Origin: Haliclystus octoradiatus
Lineage: Eukaryota; Cnidaria; Staurozoa; Stauromedusae; Haliclystidae
Direction: 5' to 3'
Assembly: GCA_916610825.1 (NCBI GenBank)
Contig: OU744450.1
Span: forward strand, 20,204,814-20,268,813
DNA: 64,000 bases
Every line of letters starts with the position of its first letter. The first letter of the stretch is position 1. A program made the position numbers and the translations under genes. The notes under the pieces are model-generated. The model saw only the letters and a list, made by a program, of their open reading frames with translations, did not search any database and was not told the DNA's origin. Positions 24,641 through 37,085 of this stretch are shown here, in pieces.

Positions 24641-27020
24641 ACGTCATTCAATGATGACAATGATGATAAATTCCTTCTGAAAATGTCTCATGATTATTAG
24701 AAAGGATTAAATTCCTAACGCTATACCAAGGTCAAGGTCTCATCTGTATACAGTATTAAATAATTTTTACTAGGTTTATTGATTATTGTCTTATTATTAC
24801 TCCGTACCTCGATTAATCTCATGAAATATTCTAGAATAACCACCTTATGAGAAACATTACGAATTCATCGCAACAAGTTTGTTTAAGAATGTGTTCATAA
24901 TTTAGATTAACAATATCGATTAGACTAGATGAAGGATTCTTTTCATTTTGTTGTCGTTTCTGTATTTTTCGCATCTTTTCTTGTCAAAAAAGGTGATATA
25001 GCTCTTCTTCTGTTAAAGAAGTAAATCTTTATTTTGAAAAGTAAAAATTTGTAAAACAGAGTTTTCTATCCACGTTAGTTTTGAAACCAGTAATTTTAAA
25101 CAGAAACAAGTGATCTTATACAAGTTAGTCAAGAGTTGAAACAATATAACAACGCAGTTCAAATCTCTATTTGACAATCAACAAATGCACTAATAAATGA
25201 ACGGTTTTCTAAAATAAGATAACAATTTAAATTAATATCAAACTAAATACAATAACAATTTAATAGCAATTAACAGTAAAATGATAAATAAATGAATAAA
25301 TAAACACTTTGGTTGTCAATTAACTTTCATATACTCCTATCTCAACGGAGATCACAATACACAACAACGATAATTACAGAAAACTAAAAACATAATTACA
25401 AATAAGGGCTTTGTATTGTAACTTACTTATATCCGTTACTCGAAGAGGTAACAGGCTTAGTTACAGCCAATTTTTAAATTGTAAATAGACTAAATGTCAG
25501 TGAATTAATTATTCATTTGATAAACACTATTTTTAAAAATCGTACTATCAATTATCTGGTGCATGCACTTATACCATCTAATTTGGACCATTGTAACTCT
25601 CTGTTGTACGGAATACAAAAATTGTACTTATTCACAAATTACAGTTACTGTATTGTCAGTTACTGTATTTGACTGTCTTTCCAATCTTTGTTGTACACGC
25701 TGCTATGCTGTATTGACAGACACCATACAAACAATTTGTTTTGATATTGTAGCCATGTGAAAAAGTCACAATCAAGCTGCGTAAATGGACGGTGCCAATG
25801 CGAATTTTTTGACTTTCCAAACCAAAGCAAATTGAATATCACGTAAGTGGGGACGTAACTAATGAGGCAAGTATAAATTAGTGCAGACGAGACAATATTT
25901 ACTGGAGCAATAAAAGGAGTAGATTCACCAGCAAATTCAGTGAGTTATCATTTGATGGAGCGAAGCGAACCAAACATCATATGAAACACAACCAACTGGA
26001 CATTTTCTTTATTATTACTCCATTGATGAAGTAACGTTATTTTAATTCGTTATCCGACTAGCTAATACAAAGAGAATTGACCGTATTTTTCAGCATCAAT
26101 TGTAATACGCATACAATGGCAATAGACAGCCAGATGAACAACCTACAAAAGAAGAAGATTGTATGCAAGTATTTCATAACAATTTGACCTGTGTGATCTA
26201 TAGTTGACTTGCGCCAAATCAAGCGCATGCGTATTATTGTAAATTGAAGCACCGTTGGATGATGGGGGATGATTGCCTTGCGCTTTCAGTTTTCAAAAAA
26301 GCAGCTAGCAAGTCAAGAGTTTGTTATTGGATGTGTTTCTCTCGTCTAATTTGATATCGAAATGGAAACCTTGGAAACAGTAGAAATACTTCTTGACATA
26401 AATTGTGTTTATTTTGTCAAGTCTTACTGTACGTACAAAGCTGAAATAAGTTGGAAATGTAAGCATGTCGCTGCAACTTTGACGAAATAATTTATCTTTT
26501 GGAATAGCATGGTGCATGTAGGACATGTAATTCAATTTCATCGCAAGTCATTAATGTATGCGTAGTACTGTATTAAGTAGATACTACAGCCAAAATTATT
26601 TTTGTCAGCATATTTAGTAGTCTGAATAATGATAATGATAATAAAGCTTTCATATAGCCTTCTATGAAATACCCTACCATTATATGTTTTCTCCATCAAA
26701 TGTTTATTCTGTCAATTTCCACAATAACTAGTTCATTCATTTCCAGCTAATCCTAGATACGGCTTGGTTGAGGGAGCGGGATATTTATTGACTATATATA
26801 TAGTCTAATATGGGATACAAACTACCTTACACCCGCATGAATATCTATATGGTAGATACAAATATCTTAAATGTATTTACTTTTATTTAACAAAAGAAAC
26901 TGTTAAGATGCTCATCAGACAGAGTGGTGTTAGTACTCATAATAGATTCAGCAGATTCTGTGATTACGAGGTGAGGCTTTCAACTAGAACGGACATGTTT
27001 CAATGCGCGATTTTTTATTG
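24640..27020. other. AT-rich noncoding stretch
   Basis: No supported gene. A GCGCATGCG NRF1-like core lies at about 26223. Short frames at 25563-25760, 26058-26252 and 26305-26541 show no domain. Confidence 0.45.
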
Positions 27021-27028
27021 AAGTTTTA

Positions 27029-27535
27029 TTGGCCTTTACGCGCACTTTTATTAGTTGCTGCGGTAGCCAGAAAATTACCATCATTCCACCTCCCCTGTTG
27101 AAACTTAAGCCAAAGTTTTATCGACGAGGTTTCCGTTCTCAGAAAGCACTTGCTGCAAGAAGAAATCGTCACAAACCGAAGTCCTCAAGTTTGATTACAT
27201 CAAAACTGCTACCTCACAATCGAGTTCCAAGTGGAGATAGCACATTATCTCCTTCAGCAAAAATACCCTCTCCGCCTAATCGCATTGCTACGTTCAACTT
27301 CAGAACCCTGAAGAGTCCGTGGCGACAGAAAGAGTTAGCTACACTCACACGTAAGTTAAATTTTTTGTTTTTTTGCTGTCCAGGAAGATCATATTATCCA
27401 CGATGAACCTATTCGTTATGTTAATTTAGATAATAGATATACATTTACTGCTAAACTTAGGAAACTTTCCCCTTCTGTCTCTGCTATTGCTCACCAACGT
27501 CAGATGTATTTTTTAGGTCACAGCGACATCCTTCA
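27029..27535 (+). pseudogene. LINE ORF2 fragment, AP-endonuclease start
   Basis: A basic, proline-rich leader leads into RIATFNFRTLKSPWRQKEL, the start of an apurinic-endonuclease domain of non-LTR retrotransposons (compare the common IATFNVRTL...W...EL). A one-base shift near 27385 is needed to continue into QEDHIIHDEPIRYVN, the 'QE-R-HD' block with the catalytic Glu. The rest of the endonuclease and the RT are absent within the next kilobase. It is a short, truncated, frameshifted LINE copy. Confidence 0.7.
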
Positions 27536-28202
27536 CTGACAACCAAAGGAGATGTTACGACGGGGCTATGGGGAAGTAGTATATCTTTTCATAATGTTTT
27601 GTATTGTGAATTTCCTTATTTACAAGTTTCTTTGTCAGCAATGTCTGACCGTGATTTGTGGCGTTCTTTGTGTAGCAAATATGTTAGGCGTAAGAGGGAC
27701 AGCACATTCCTATAATGTGACTGTCTATACTACTACTAGATTCAGCAAGAATAGAATGAAAAGAGTATATGAAAGTATTAGTATTATGTGTAGTAAGTAT
27801 AGTACTACGTGTATGTAATTCTAATTTGCTAGAAGTTGTCTACAATAATAATGGTATATTGTCTACTATAAGAAATGGCTGTTCGTGATTATAATTAATG
27901 TTCAACTAATATAATAAACTATGGCATGGAGTTAACTCCACAGCTAAAAAGTCGCTTTACTGCAGCTAAATAGATCATTTTCGAAATTAATTGACTGATA
28001 GACGCATCTTTCAAATAATGAATGTGTTTCATGCATGCGAACACGTGTAGTTGTAGGCAAAATGCTCGCGAAAATCAACCAATTACAATTATATCCACAA
28101 TTACACTGAACGGATTTCTGTAACGGGAGGCCCTTAGGCCTTAACGGAATAAAATATGTCAAGTAGCTACGATAAAAATATTTTTTGCTGTGGTAATGAT
28201 CC

Positions 28203-28352
28203 AATTAGATGCAAGCAGCGATTAATTAGATGCGGTGTACTAACTTTTCAGTCGCAGAAAAATGACGGAATAGTTGATACTAATTAGATGCGATGTAAGG
28301 ACTTTTTGGTTGCAAAAAAATACTAAATAGCTGTAACTAATTAGCTGCGGAC
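28203..28352. repeat. Imperfect AATTAG(A/C)TGCG repeat
   Basis: Four occurrences of (C/T)(A/T)AATTAG(A/C)TGC are spaced about 20-80 bases apart. The longer units share 'ctaattagatgcgatgtaaggac'-like blocks followed by '(t/g)cgcagaaaaa(t)'. This suggests two or three diverged units of about 75 bases. No coding. Confidence 0.4.
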
Positions 28353-29459
28353 ATATTTATATCTCATAAACTAAGTTCCTAAAAAATCCAACTCAACGAA
28401 GTTATTGAAAACCCTATAGTATAGGCGAAGCAACTATCCTGACAGTTTACTAATCTGCACTTTGAAAACAGGCCAAATAATGAAAGGTTTGCGTACCCAT
28501 TTTTGCTTCTGTAATGAGCATTTTATTTCTATCTAATGTTTACTTTTGAAAATATTGTGCCTTGTGAAAATCGAAGATCTTCAGAACTGTCCACTTTTTC
28601 TGGTGCTGCAATGCAGACAATACAAAAAATAATCCCATTGAAGAGTTAAGATTGACAAATAGTGTTCAAGCTTCGGATCGAACAGTCTTCAGCTTTGACG
28701 AATATTCGAAACAGTAGAAGGATGGGAAGCTCTATAGATTCAGGTCTAGGTAATTGATTCAATTCTATTCTTTGAACCTTTTGACATTATAATCTGACAT
28801 TAACTTCAAATGACAACTAATTTTTGCATTAACCTAATAAGGAATAAAATTAAAGGATATTTTGATGAAAATATAGGCCAATGTAGGCCAATGTTATTAA
28901 TGATGAAGATATTATTTGTATCAAAATTAGTTCATAACAGAGCCATGAAGGCAGACAATTATACGATGAAGCTGCTCAATTTTATTTCACCAATTATTTG
29001 TTGTGTGCTAATGGTAGTCTAAATATTCTACAGTGTTAAGAAATGCATCAAAATAAAAGACGATGGCAAAGACGGCGCACATCTTTCTGGAATATTGCGT
29101 ATAGTTGACTATCAACCAAAAGTATCTACACAAACAATGAGTGGTCAATTTCCTGTGTTAATTAAAGCACCTGCATGGTAAAATTTCAATTGATTTCTGA
29201 TTTCTTGAACCAGTCATTTCTGAAGCGTGACCCAATTACATGATTTTGCCTTGGGAAGATAATTATTATTAACTATTGAAATATTCAATGTACTGAAGCA
29301 TGTGTGGGAAGCTGGTTGTCTAGATCGTGCGTATAGACACTGCGTTCTCATTATCTGCCTACAAAACTGCTGTTTGTAAAGCTTACAAAAGACATATTGT
29401 ACCTGAGCAGCGAAGCAGACTATAATGCGATTATTCCACACGAAAGACTGATGTTGATG

Positions 29460-29672
29460 TAAAATAAATTACGAGGATGGCACTGCTACTGACGACAAGG
29501 ATATCGTGAGGACATCATCAAGACTAACAACTAGTACAATTCAGTCCACGCCAGCAGCAACAATAGTACAACTCAGCCCACAACAGCAGCAACACCCTCA
29601 CCTCAAACTATAATTACTATGGAAGACGGCTGTAGCAATAATAAAGAGGATAATGACACACGTGATCTAGCA
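29460..29672 (+). other. Possible coding exon, Gln/Thr-rich
   Basis: An open frame (EDGTATDDKDIVRTSSRL...) runs to about 29610. A second overlapping frame includes ATGGAAGACGGCTGTAGC near 29620 and ends at a CAG|GTGAGT consensus donor (about 29672/29673). Composition (CAG/ACA-rich) and the donor suggest an exon, but no partner exon or homologue is recognised. Confidence 0.2.
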
Positions 29673-29971
29673 GGTGAGTAAAATTTTAAATTTAGCCAAT
29701 AGATTGATATGATTTAGATTACTACATGGATACAACACCAATCCCAAATATAAAATTAGATCTAAAGTAAATTATATTTCGTTTTATACAGTATCCAGTA
29801 TCCAATTCAAAACCAGCGATCTATGTGACATCATGTGATGTCTCCTATTGACGTTAGCCTCGTCTATTTTGGTATATATTGTTTAACATGATTAGATTCA
29901 GATTATATTTCTATTGGCTATAATCGCATTGTTATCTGTCTACTGATATATTCACCATGTGCTGGTGATAT

Positions 29972-30264
29972 TGTAGGAACCTTCCTGAACCATCTAGAAC
30001 ATTCTAGAACATAGGAGAACCTACATGACTCCCCGCATGACTCACAATGACCATGCATGATCTAGCAGCTTCTAGCATTTATCTAAACACTATAAATACA
30101 GTAAATGAAAACTATGAAAACTATGAGAACTGAATGTACAGTCTACTATCAACATGTCAACTTGGAATTAATATTATTATTCATAAGAAGAAATATACCA
30201 TACAAATCAATTCAACCTACGTTGTTATTATTATTTCTTCAACATAATTCTACAGTTCTCATCA
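29972..30264 (+). repeat. 5' LTR
   Basis: Starts TG, ends CA. It contains paired GAACATTCTAGAACAT-type motifs near the start and a TATAAATA box (CACTATAAATACAG, about 30090), which would serve as a Pol II promoter. It is essentially identical to the 3' LTR. Confidence 0.92.
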
Positions 30265-30330
30265 ATTGGTCCGTCGAATTATAAGAACAACTCATCAATT
30301 GGTCCGTCGAATTACAAAAACAACTAATTA
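30264..30330 (+). promoter_or_regulatory. Duplicated primer-binding-site region
   Basis: The segment CATCAATTGGTCCGTCGAATTA occurs twice, first across the LTR junction and again about 34 bases downstream. The second copy therefore carries the last LTR bases plus the PBS. A slip or template jump during reverse transcription could make this. The matching tRNA was not identified. Confidence 0.6.
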
Positions 30331-30499
30331 TGAATAATCTTCAAGACTTTACAACATAATTTAAAATCTGAAAGTATTTTATTACAACATGGAATTGAAC
30401 ACAACATTTTATTCACGACCGCGGCATCAAAACAATATAACTAGATTGATTTTCCCACTGAAGAACAATGGCATTTTACGTAACTAATCAAAATACGCA

Positions 30500-31020
30500 G
30501 AAAACACAAGAAATGGAACTAAACACAAGAAATGGAACTAAACACAAGAGTGGAACTATGGAACTACACACGAGAAATGGAAATAAACACAAGAAATGGA
30601 ACTGAACACAAGGAATTGGATTACCAAAAACTGAAGAGACTGAACTAAAAAAGTAAGATTTTAAAATACTGAACATAAACCATTGAACATTCCAACATTT
30701 TGGAACTTTTAAATGTTGAACACTAAACGTTGGACATTCCAACATCATAAAACTTTTAAATATTGAAACATTCAACATTCAACTAAGAACATTGAAACAC
30801 AATGATTATGAACACACTAAGAATACTAAACGAACTAAGAAACACACAAGAACACACAACAGAGTTTAAAATTGAACACACAAGAATAAGCAACAACTCA
30901 TGAAAATACTGAATTCATCAAACACACAAGAATAAGCAACAACTCAAAAAATACTGAATTAATCAAGCACACAAGAATAAGCAACAACTCAAGAAAATAC
31001 TGAATTCATCAAACTCACAA
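30500..31020. repeat. Purine-biased degenerate tandem repeats inside the LTR element
   Basis: Two blocks are seen. AACACAAGAAATGGAACTAA units (about 20 bases, four to five times) lie near 30500-30610. Units of about 55 bases, with CACACAAGAATAAGCAACAACTC and AAAATACTGAATTCATCAA, occur three times near 30865-31020. The strand is A-rich and C-poor in T, so long minus-strand frames there are artefacts. Confidence 0.7.
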
Positions 31021-31375
31021 GCAAAAATATGACTATAAAAGAAATATTGAAGATTACCAAGCTCATAGAAGAAACTGAAATGAAACCAAATATAACACTT
31101 GTATGAAAATTTCTTTTTCTGGAAATCCAAAGCAATTAAACAAATTGGTATGCACCAAAATTGTAATGAATTTTCTCATTAACTGTTATGCAAATAGTCT
31201 ATAAGCATATCTAAAACCTTTATTAATAGCTTCTACTATACCATAATTACTTACATTTATATTTACATACATTTATTATTTACAATTTAGCATATATTAA
31301 AGCATTAATCTTTCTCATTGTTAGCCTATATCATGCATTTTTATTTATGGCTCCGCCATCTGGCGGGGGGAGTTA

Positions 31376-31667
31376 TGTAGGAACCTTCCTGAACCATCTA
31401 GAACATTCTAGAACATAGGAGAACCTACATGACTCCCCGCATGACTCACAATGACCATGCATGATCTAGCAGCTTCTAGCATTTATCTAAACACTATAAA
31501 TACAGTAAATGAAACTATGAAAACTATGAGAACTGAATGTACAGTCTACTATCAACATGTCAACTTGGAATTAATATTATTATTCATAAGAAGAAATATA
31601 CCATACAAATCAATTCAACCTACGTTGTTATTATTATTTCTTCAACATAATTCTACAGTTCTCATCA
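31376..31667 (+). repeat. 3' LTR
   Basis: A near-exact copy of 29972-30264, with one A missing in the GAAACTATGAAAACTATG stretch. It is preceded by the GGCGGGGGGAG polypurine tract and followed by the ATAT target duplication. Confidence 0.92.
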
Positions 31668-32341
31668 ATATCTAACTCTATTAGACTATTTTCCCAATTT
31701 AATTGTTTTTGAAGAAAATGTTTCAAATCTGATACATTGCTCAATTTTCTCTGTAAAATATTGGGTTCACTTAAAGGGACTATGCGGACCGGCAGCCCTT
31801 ATGGATTTTGTTTTGGGTGCAAAACTATTATTGTACGTCACTACATGGCCTTCGCACTTTGTTCGGCTGGATTGAAAGCTGCGAGGATAGCAAAACAAAC
31901 AGAAATGGCCGAAACATATATTTCTATTTCATAATTAATTTTGATTTTTCAAGAAAAATCTTAAGGACAGGAATCGATAATAATACACAATTGCATTAAA
32001 TAAGGGCCTATCGCATTTTATGGTTCTCCTGTGCAGGCTATACTGTAATTTTTGAGTCAAAAATAAATACAAGAACAAAGCGAGTCAGTACAAAAACGTA
32101 AACATTTTTTTATTATTCAACAATTTCAAAAAGACCAATTCAACAGCAAGTTCAACAAGTCCAATAAATTGTACTGTATGCTAACGATTGACACTATTTA
32201 CAATTGTTGATCAATACATATACGTTATGTAGTTAACATCTTTTGGAAATATGGTTACAATTCCAATTAGAATAGCCATGGATAGCAACATAACAATATA
32301 AAATTACCTTGATTACATTATCCCGATCATAAATAAGTTTT

Positions 32342-32672
32342 TAAAAAGACCCGGGGGGTAACTCCACTAGGACGGCTATGCGGGGATGAGCCATTTTTTT
32401 TTGGGTACATGTTCCAGCTGAGAAAAAAAATTTTGGGTATGAGATTTCAAATTTTGGAGCTTTTGGGTGTCCTATTTTTGAATTTTTCAAGAATTTTTGA
32501 AAAAATTTGGGTCATTTTTGTGTATTTACCTAAAATCAATCAACCTGCTAGAATTTTTGGGTAGCATCAACAGAGTTTTTGGAACTCTTTTGGTACTTCA
32601 CTTTTTTCCAAAGTGGCACCTCCCCGTCCCTGAAGAGATGGAGTTACTCGCCCCCCCCCCGGCTAAAAAGAC
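32342..32672. mobile_element. 313-bp inverted-repeat element with 9-bp TSD
   Basis: The element (32351-32663) opens CCGGGGGGTAACTCC and closes GGAGTTACTCGCCCCCCCCCC, an inverted pair. TAAAAAGAC lies directly on both sides (32342-32350 and 32664-32672). The interior is rich in TTTTGGGT and noncoding. Its size, GC-rich ends and 8-9 bp duplication fit a hAT-like MITE. Open frames through it are shadows. Confidence 0.8.
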
Positions 32673-33404
32673 CTGAGCAAATTGAGAGTCTGAATGACTC
32701 GCAGAAATTTATTGTTTCTTTTTGTAAAATTTCAAACACACGCATCATTACTGTCTTTGCAGTTTCATGGACAGATTTCCGTTGCTAAACTGTAGCTTTG
32801 AGCTGAGGTCCTACTTACGCTTCACATATTTCTGATCTTTACTTCCTATCACTTCTGTCCTGTCTTTCCCCCTTGATTGCGTTGATAAATAAAGTTAATA
32901 TGTGGAGATACCATGAAATATTAAAATTAGATCGCAACTATATTAGTTCAAGAAAACTAGTCAGCGCCATGAAAAATACACGAAGCAAGATGGCGCCATG
33001 CAGCTTTCATAAACATTGAACACCAGACAGAAGTAGACAGCTAACATGAAAACGAGTATTGGAAAGTGAACTCACTTTTCAATAAAGAAGACCGCCGGTC
33101 AGCATAGTCCTTTTAAGGATAACATGACATATTTGTTTTTGTTTTGCTAATTATTTGTAACTGATTTTTATTGTGCAAAGTTGCCCACTTATCCAAATTT
33201 TCAAGAAACTTAATGCTTAGATGCAAAACAAATAATTCGTACCCACTACAAAGGCTACTTATGTATTGTATTATTTTATTTTCAATTTTTGGGAAAAAGG
33301 GATTGCAAAATGAAATTTAAAAATGTTGCAACACTAGCATGTAATTGATTTCTTTCAAATAAATAGCATTTAAATAGCAACTAAGTATCCAATAATCCGC
33401 CACC

Positions 33405-34470
33405 TTGATATGGGCTTATTTCTATTTTAAAAATATATCTCTGTTCCAAACATTTTATAAATTAGGCAGCTTTAAAACATTGGAGAGTAAACTCCAATGC
33501 CTGTATTTCCATCAAACAATCAAGAAGACAGAGATAGCTCATCAACTAGCGATGATGGACATTGGACAAGTAGCAAGGTCATTTCAACAGGAGGAAGTTG
33601 ATGAAGTTGTAGGCTTACCGAAGACAACCAAATAATTGTTGCAGAAGCTCGAGGTCAATGTGTACAAAGAGAATCAAAAGTTCCTTGTCATCCAGTGCGA
33701 GGCCGAATTGTCTAGAAAATTGTCAAAAAATGCGGATGACTGGAAAACTATAGCTATCAAGTTAATTGGCGAAGGTGGCATTGATGAAGGAGCAATGGCC
33801 GGAGAATTTCTTACTGATTCCATTAAGAAAATTAGGGAAGTCATCTTCAAGAATGACATTCCTAAGTATTGCATGACAATAATTAGCAATAATACCTACC
33901 AAACACGCGGAGAGATTGTGGCAGCTTCTTTAGCCAATGGAGCTCCCCCCGTTGTGCCTAGACAAGAAAACCTATATTTGCATGTACGACAGTTTCAACA
34001 TTGCCAGTGAGAATCACCTGGCAGGCTGAGAGAAAGAACAGTTACTCTTTCTCATGGCCAATTCGGAGGAGTATTGGGATTAAATTATGGATCATAGTTT
34101 CAATGGCGTGATTAGCCAAGAAAATATGCCAGCAATGTCAAACACAATATGCCCTAGCTTTTCCACAAGGCCATGTGTGGCTATGAAAGAGTTTAAATGG
34201 CCTTTGCGTACAAGAGTGCCATGACCGTGGTTAACAAAGATGCCAACAAGGAGGTGCAAAGAACAGTGCAGGTGGTGTCATCCACTGCACTGACTTGTTA
34301 GGATGGCTAACAGGGATAAAACATGTGCCAAATAAAAAGCAAAGTTTTATCCTAACAGTGGAATTTAATCACCACTGTGATGGAATATCAGGGGCAGACC
34401 AGTTAGTGTGTTTTTCCCGATTGTAAGTGCCCTTTGCAAAACTCACAAAGAATTGAATACAAGTTGACTC
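33405..34470 (+). pseudogene. HECT-domain (G2E3-like) gene remnant
   Basis: The 33636-34010 frame contains AIKLIGEGGIDEGAMAGEF and REVIF, followed by GEIVAASLANGAPPV. These resemble the 'F-GE-G-D-GG--REF' and 'G-IIA-SL-GGP-P' blocks of HECT-type ubiquitin ligases of the G2E3 class. After stops near 34010-34090 a further block near 34315-34430 (GIKHVPNKKQSFILTVEF, then VCFSRL) resembles the region before 'VCFPIVSAC' in the same proteins. The catalytic Cys is not seen. Stops and shifts make it non-functional. HECT domains of this class are often carried by transposons, so it may be element-borne. Confidence 0.45.
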
Positions 34471-34626
34471 AATCATAATCGTGAGTTTGATCACGTGATG
34501 TTGGTCGCCTCGTGATCAGTGCAGAAGATTCAGCCATTATGTTTCGTACTTTGAAATATTGACGAAAAAGGATCACAGAGACTGATCATGATATTTTAAT
34601 TTAACTTGTCATTCTTAAATTAATTA

Positions 34627-35436
34627 AGGGACTACATCACTCTTGTGAGTGGGTTACCGGAGTTTAGAGTTCTCTAACAACAAGCGAGGAATCCATATCG
34701 TGAAGAATGATTTTGTGTTTGCTATTATAAGAGAACGAGTGGGTCTAAATTTCTGTAACCCACGAACAAGAATGATGTAACCATTTTAATATTCATGAAT
34801 CATAACCTTTGTCTGGAACATTCAATTATCTTTCATCAATTTCACCACAACAATGATTTGTTTTCTAATTAGTAATTTAATGGGTCATTGATTTTTCATT
34901 AAATACAATTTGAATGATATTCCTACAAATATCATTTCAAAATCGAACGCAAAGAATTCAACATAATTGTTATTCAAACTATTAACATTATTATTAATAT
35001 AGTACTCGTCTCGTCTACATCTGCATATCGCAACTCCAAATATGTTACTTTTTCTGCATTTTCCAAGTTAAATTTTCAATTACATGGTACATTAGATTTG
35101 ATTTTATGAAGAATTATTTAAATTGTCGAAACTCATCGCCATTTTCAAAACATATGTTTTACCTGTTTGGTTAAAACCAAGCAGGTATAGGTCTATACCC
35201 TTACGGTGTGGTACGGTCTATACCCAACATAGCACACAAACCCATATACATTTAATGGTTTTCATGGAAGTCGTGAGTTGTCTTGACATAACTGCAAATC
35301 ATGTGGCACAAATCCGCTAAAAATGACTTGCTTCTTTTTTCAAGTGATTATTAATAAGGGATGACGTCACTCTTGTGAGTGGGGTACCAGAACTTAGAAC
35401 CACGAGGTCTCTTACAACAAACGAGAAATCCCTATC
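34627..35436. repeat. Two direct copies of an 80-base repeat
   Basis: 34627-34702 and 35351-35436 share GGGA(C/T)(T/G)AC(A/G)TCACTCTTGTGAGTGGG, then TACC(G/A)GA, and ACAACAA(G/A)CGAG(G/A)AATCC. They are separated by about 650 bases of AT-rich DNA. They could be direct terminal repeats of a short unknown element or two insertions. Confidence 0.55.
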
Positions 35437-35439
35437 GTA

Positions 35440-36580
35440 AACCAGGCCACCGAGTAGAAATTGACACAATCAAAACTAGCAAATTTAATAGGTTAAGATC
35501 TAGCATGTTGTTTGTGATCTCTATATTATCAGTATTGTCTGTTTGTTAATAAATTATTTATATATTTCTATATTTGTATATGTGTGGTCTGTTTGCGACT
35601 GTACGTCTCGCTGGTGAAATAATTCAGATAATCCGTGGTTGAAGAGTTATGAAAATATTTGTTTCTAGATAACCTTGTACAGTAACATAGTTTTGGTATG
35701 GAAATTATGATTTCTGACGTTATTTTTGATATAATAAACTTCCTTGAATCTTATTAACGTTACTCTTAACCACCATCGCAAGTACTGTTTTTTTTACCTA
35801 CATCCTATTATTATCGAGTCTTTTCTTCCACAAAATATCGCTCACATTATCAATCAGCATAAATCATGAATTGAAATAGTAATTAAATAAACAAATTACA
35901 TGTAATCTATACAACATCATGTATAAATTAGCATAGTATAGTTCCCCTAATAAACAAGCACTCGTGCCTAAAGGGTGTCTACAATCATGTAATTATGTCT
36001 AATAATTATTTGATTGAAATATATATTCACTCATTCATTCACATCCATTCAGAAAGAGTGAAGCCGTGTAGGCGAAATGAACCGTGATGGGGCTCAAGTG
36101 TCTTGAAGTTTCAAAACCAGAATCTAAAACTAAATTGAAATTGGGATGATGATGACGAAAGTTAGGCTCGACTATACTTCCTTCTCTTGTGATGATTTAT
36201 GTTAATATGCTTATTTTGCAGTAAAATATTTACTTTTCTAAGATGTATAGCTGCTTGAATCATAGGTAAATTTCATTGCGGAGAGTTTACGAAAAATCAA
36301 TTAGGAATCAACCCATTTGAATTGCGAACACTTCCCCCAAGTACCCTGCCCTATCAAATATATCTATCAAAAGTATAAGACAACAGCAACAAGGAAAATC
36401 ATCCTGCGTATTTCTAAAAATTATCAAAATGTAAACAAATTAACAGACATATGCTACTCCAATACAGCATTTCAATGCATCATCCTGTTTTAAAAATTAT
36501 TTGATCATGTGGTGTAAATACTGTAATATAATAATTGTGTTTCGACATATATTTTTCTGCCACATAGTTCAAATGGGTAC
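35440..36580. other. AT-rich noncoding stretch
   Basis: No gene or repeat with clear ends is seen. Confidence 0.5.
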
Positions 36581-36586
36581 TATTTA

Positions 36587-36675
36587 ACAATTAGACAACG
36601 ATCCCGAGTTGGCTACCGTCGAATAGTCACCGAGGTCCTGCGAGGTAGCCAACAAGGGCGAGTTTTCTAATTGTT
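36587..36675. mobile_element. Hairpin MITE, about 89 bp
   Basis: AACAATTAGA...GAGTTGGCTACC at the left is inverted at the right as GGTAGCCAAC...TCTAATTGTT. The whole segment would fold into a stem with a short loop around CACCGAGGTCC. It is noncoding and probably a miniature inverted-repeat element. Confidence 0.65.
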
Positions 36676-37085
36676 TTAGTAGTTACCAACTAGTGGTACA
36701 AGCCAAACACATCAAAAGAAATAAATTCCAACTATTTATTCGCTTCTTGCATAATTAACTTTTAATACAACCGTCAATCAAAGGCATCCATGACGACTGC
36801 AGCGTCGTGATTTGGAGGATGAATTTTAATTTGACTTGATTCAGATTTAATTTTTTTTAAACAAAAAAGTTGGATATCAATACTGGCTTCAAATTTACAG
36901 CCCCACAAAATAGCAAACTTGAGGTAGCAAAGGTAGCTATTGAGTATCTAAAAATACATAAATGTTTGCAGTTTGTAATATAAACGTTTGTTGTTTATAA
37001 ACTTTTGCTGACTAGTGAACTAATTTATATCTGCAATAAAGTAGCGACGAAAAATTTGCGAGAAGATTGTTAAATAAGATTAGCA

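Larger units (their letters stand above)
29972..31667 (+). mobile_element. TRIM-like nonautonomous LTR retrotransposon
   Basis: Two direct LTRs (29972-30264 and 31376-31667, 293 and 292 bases) both run TGTAGGAACC...TTCTCATCA and differ by a single-base indel by eye. The element is flanked by ATAT on both sides (29968-29971 and 31668-31671), a 4-bp target duplication. After the left LTR comes ATTGGTCCGTCG, a primer-binding-site candidate beginning TGG. Before the right LTR there is a purine tract GGCGGGGGGAG. The 1.1-kb interior has no gag or pol. The near identity of the LTRs means recent insertion. It needs enzymes from an autonomous relative. Confidence 0.93.

Noticed and set aside
30488-30778. 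Minus-strand 96-codon Phe/Pro-rich frame
   Set aside because: It translates A-rich tandem repeats inside the LTR element on the opposite strand; no gag or pol motif.
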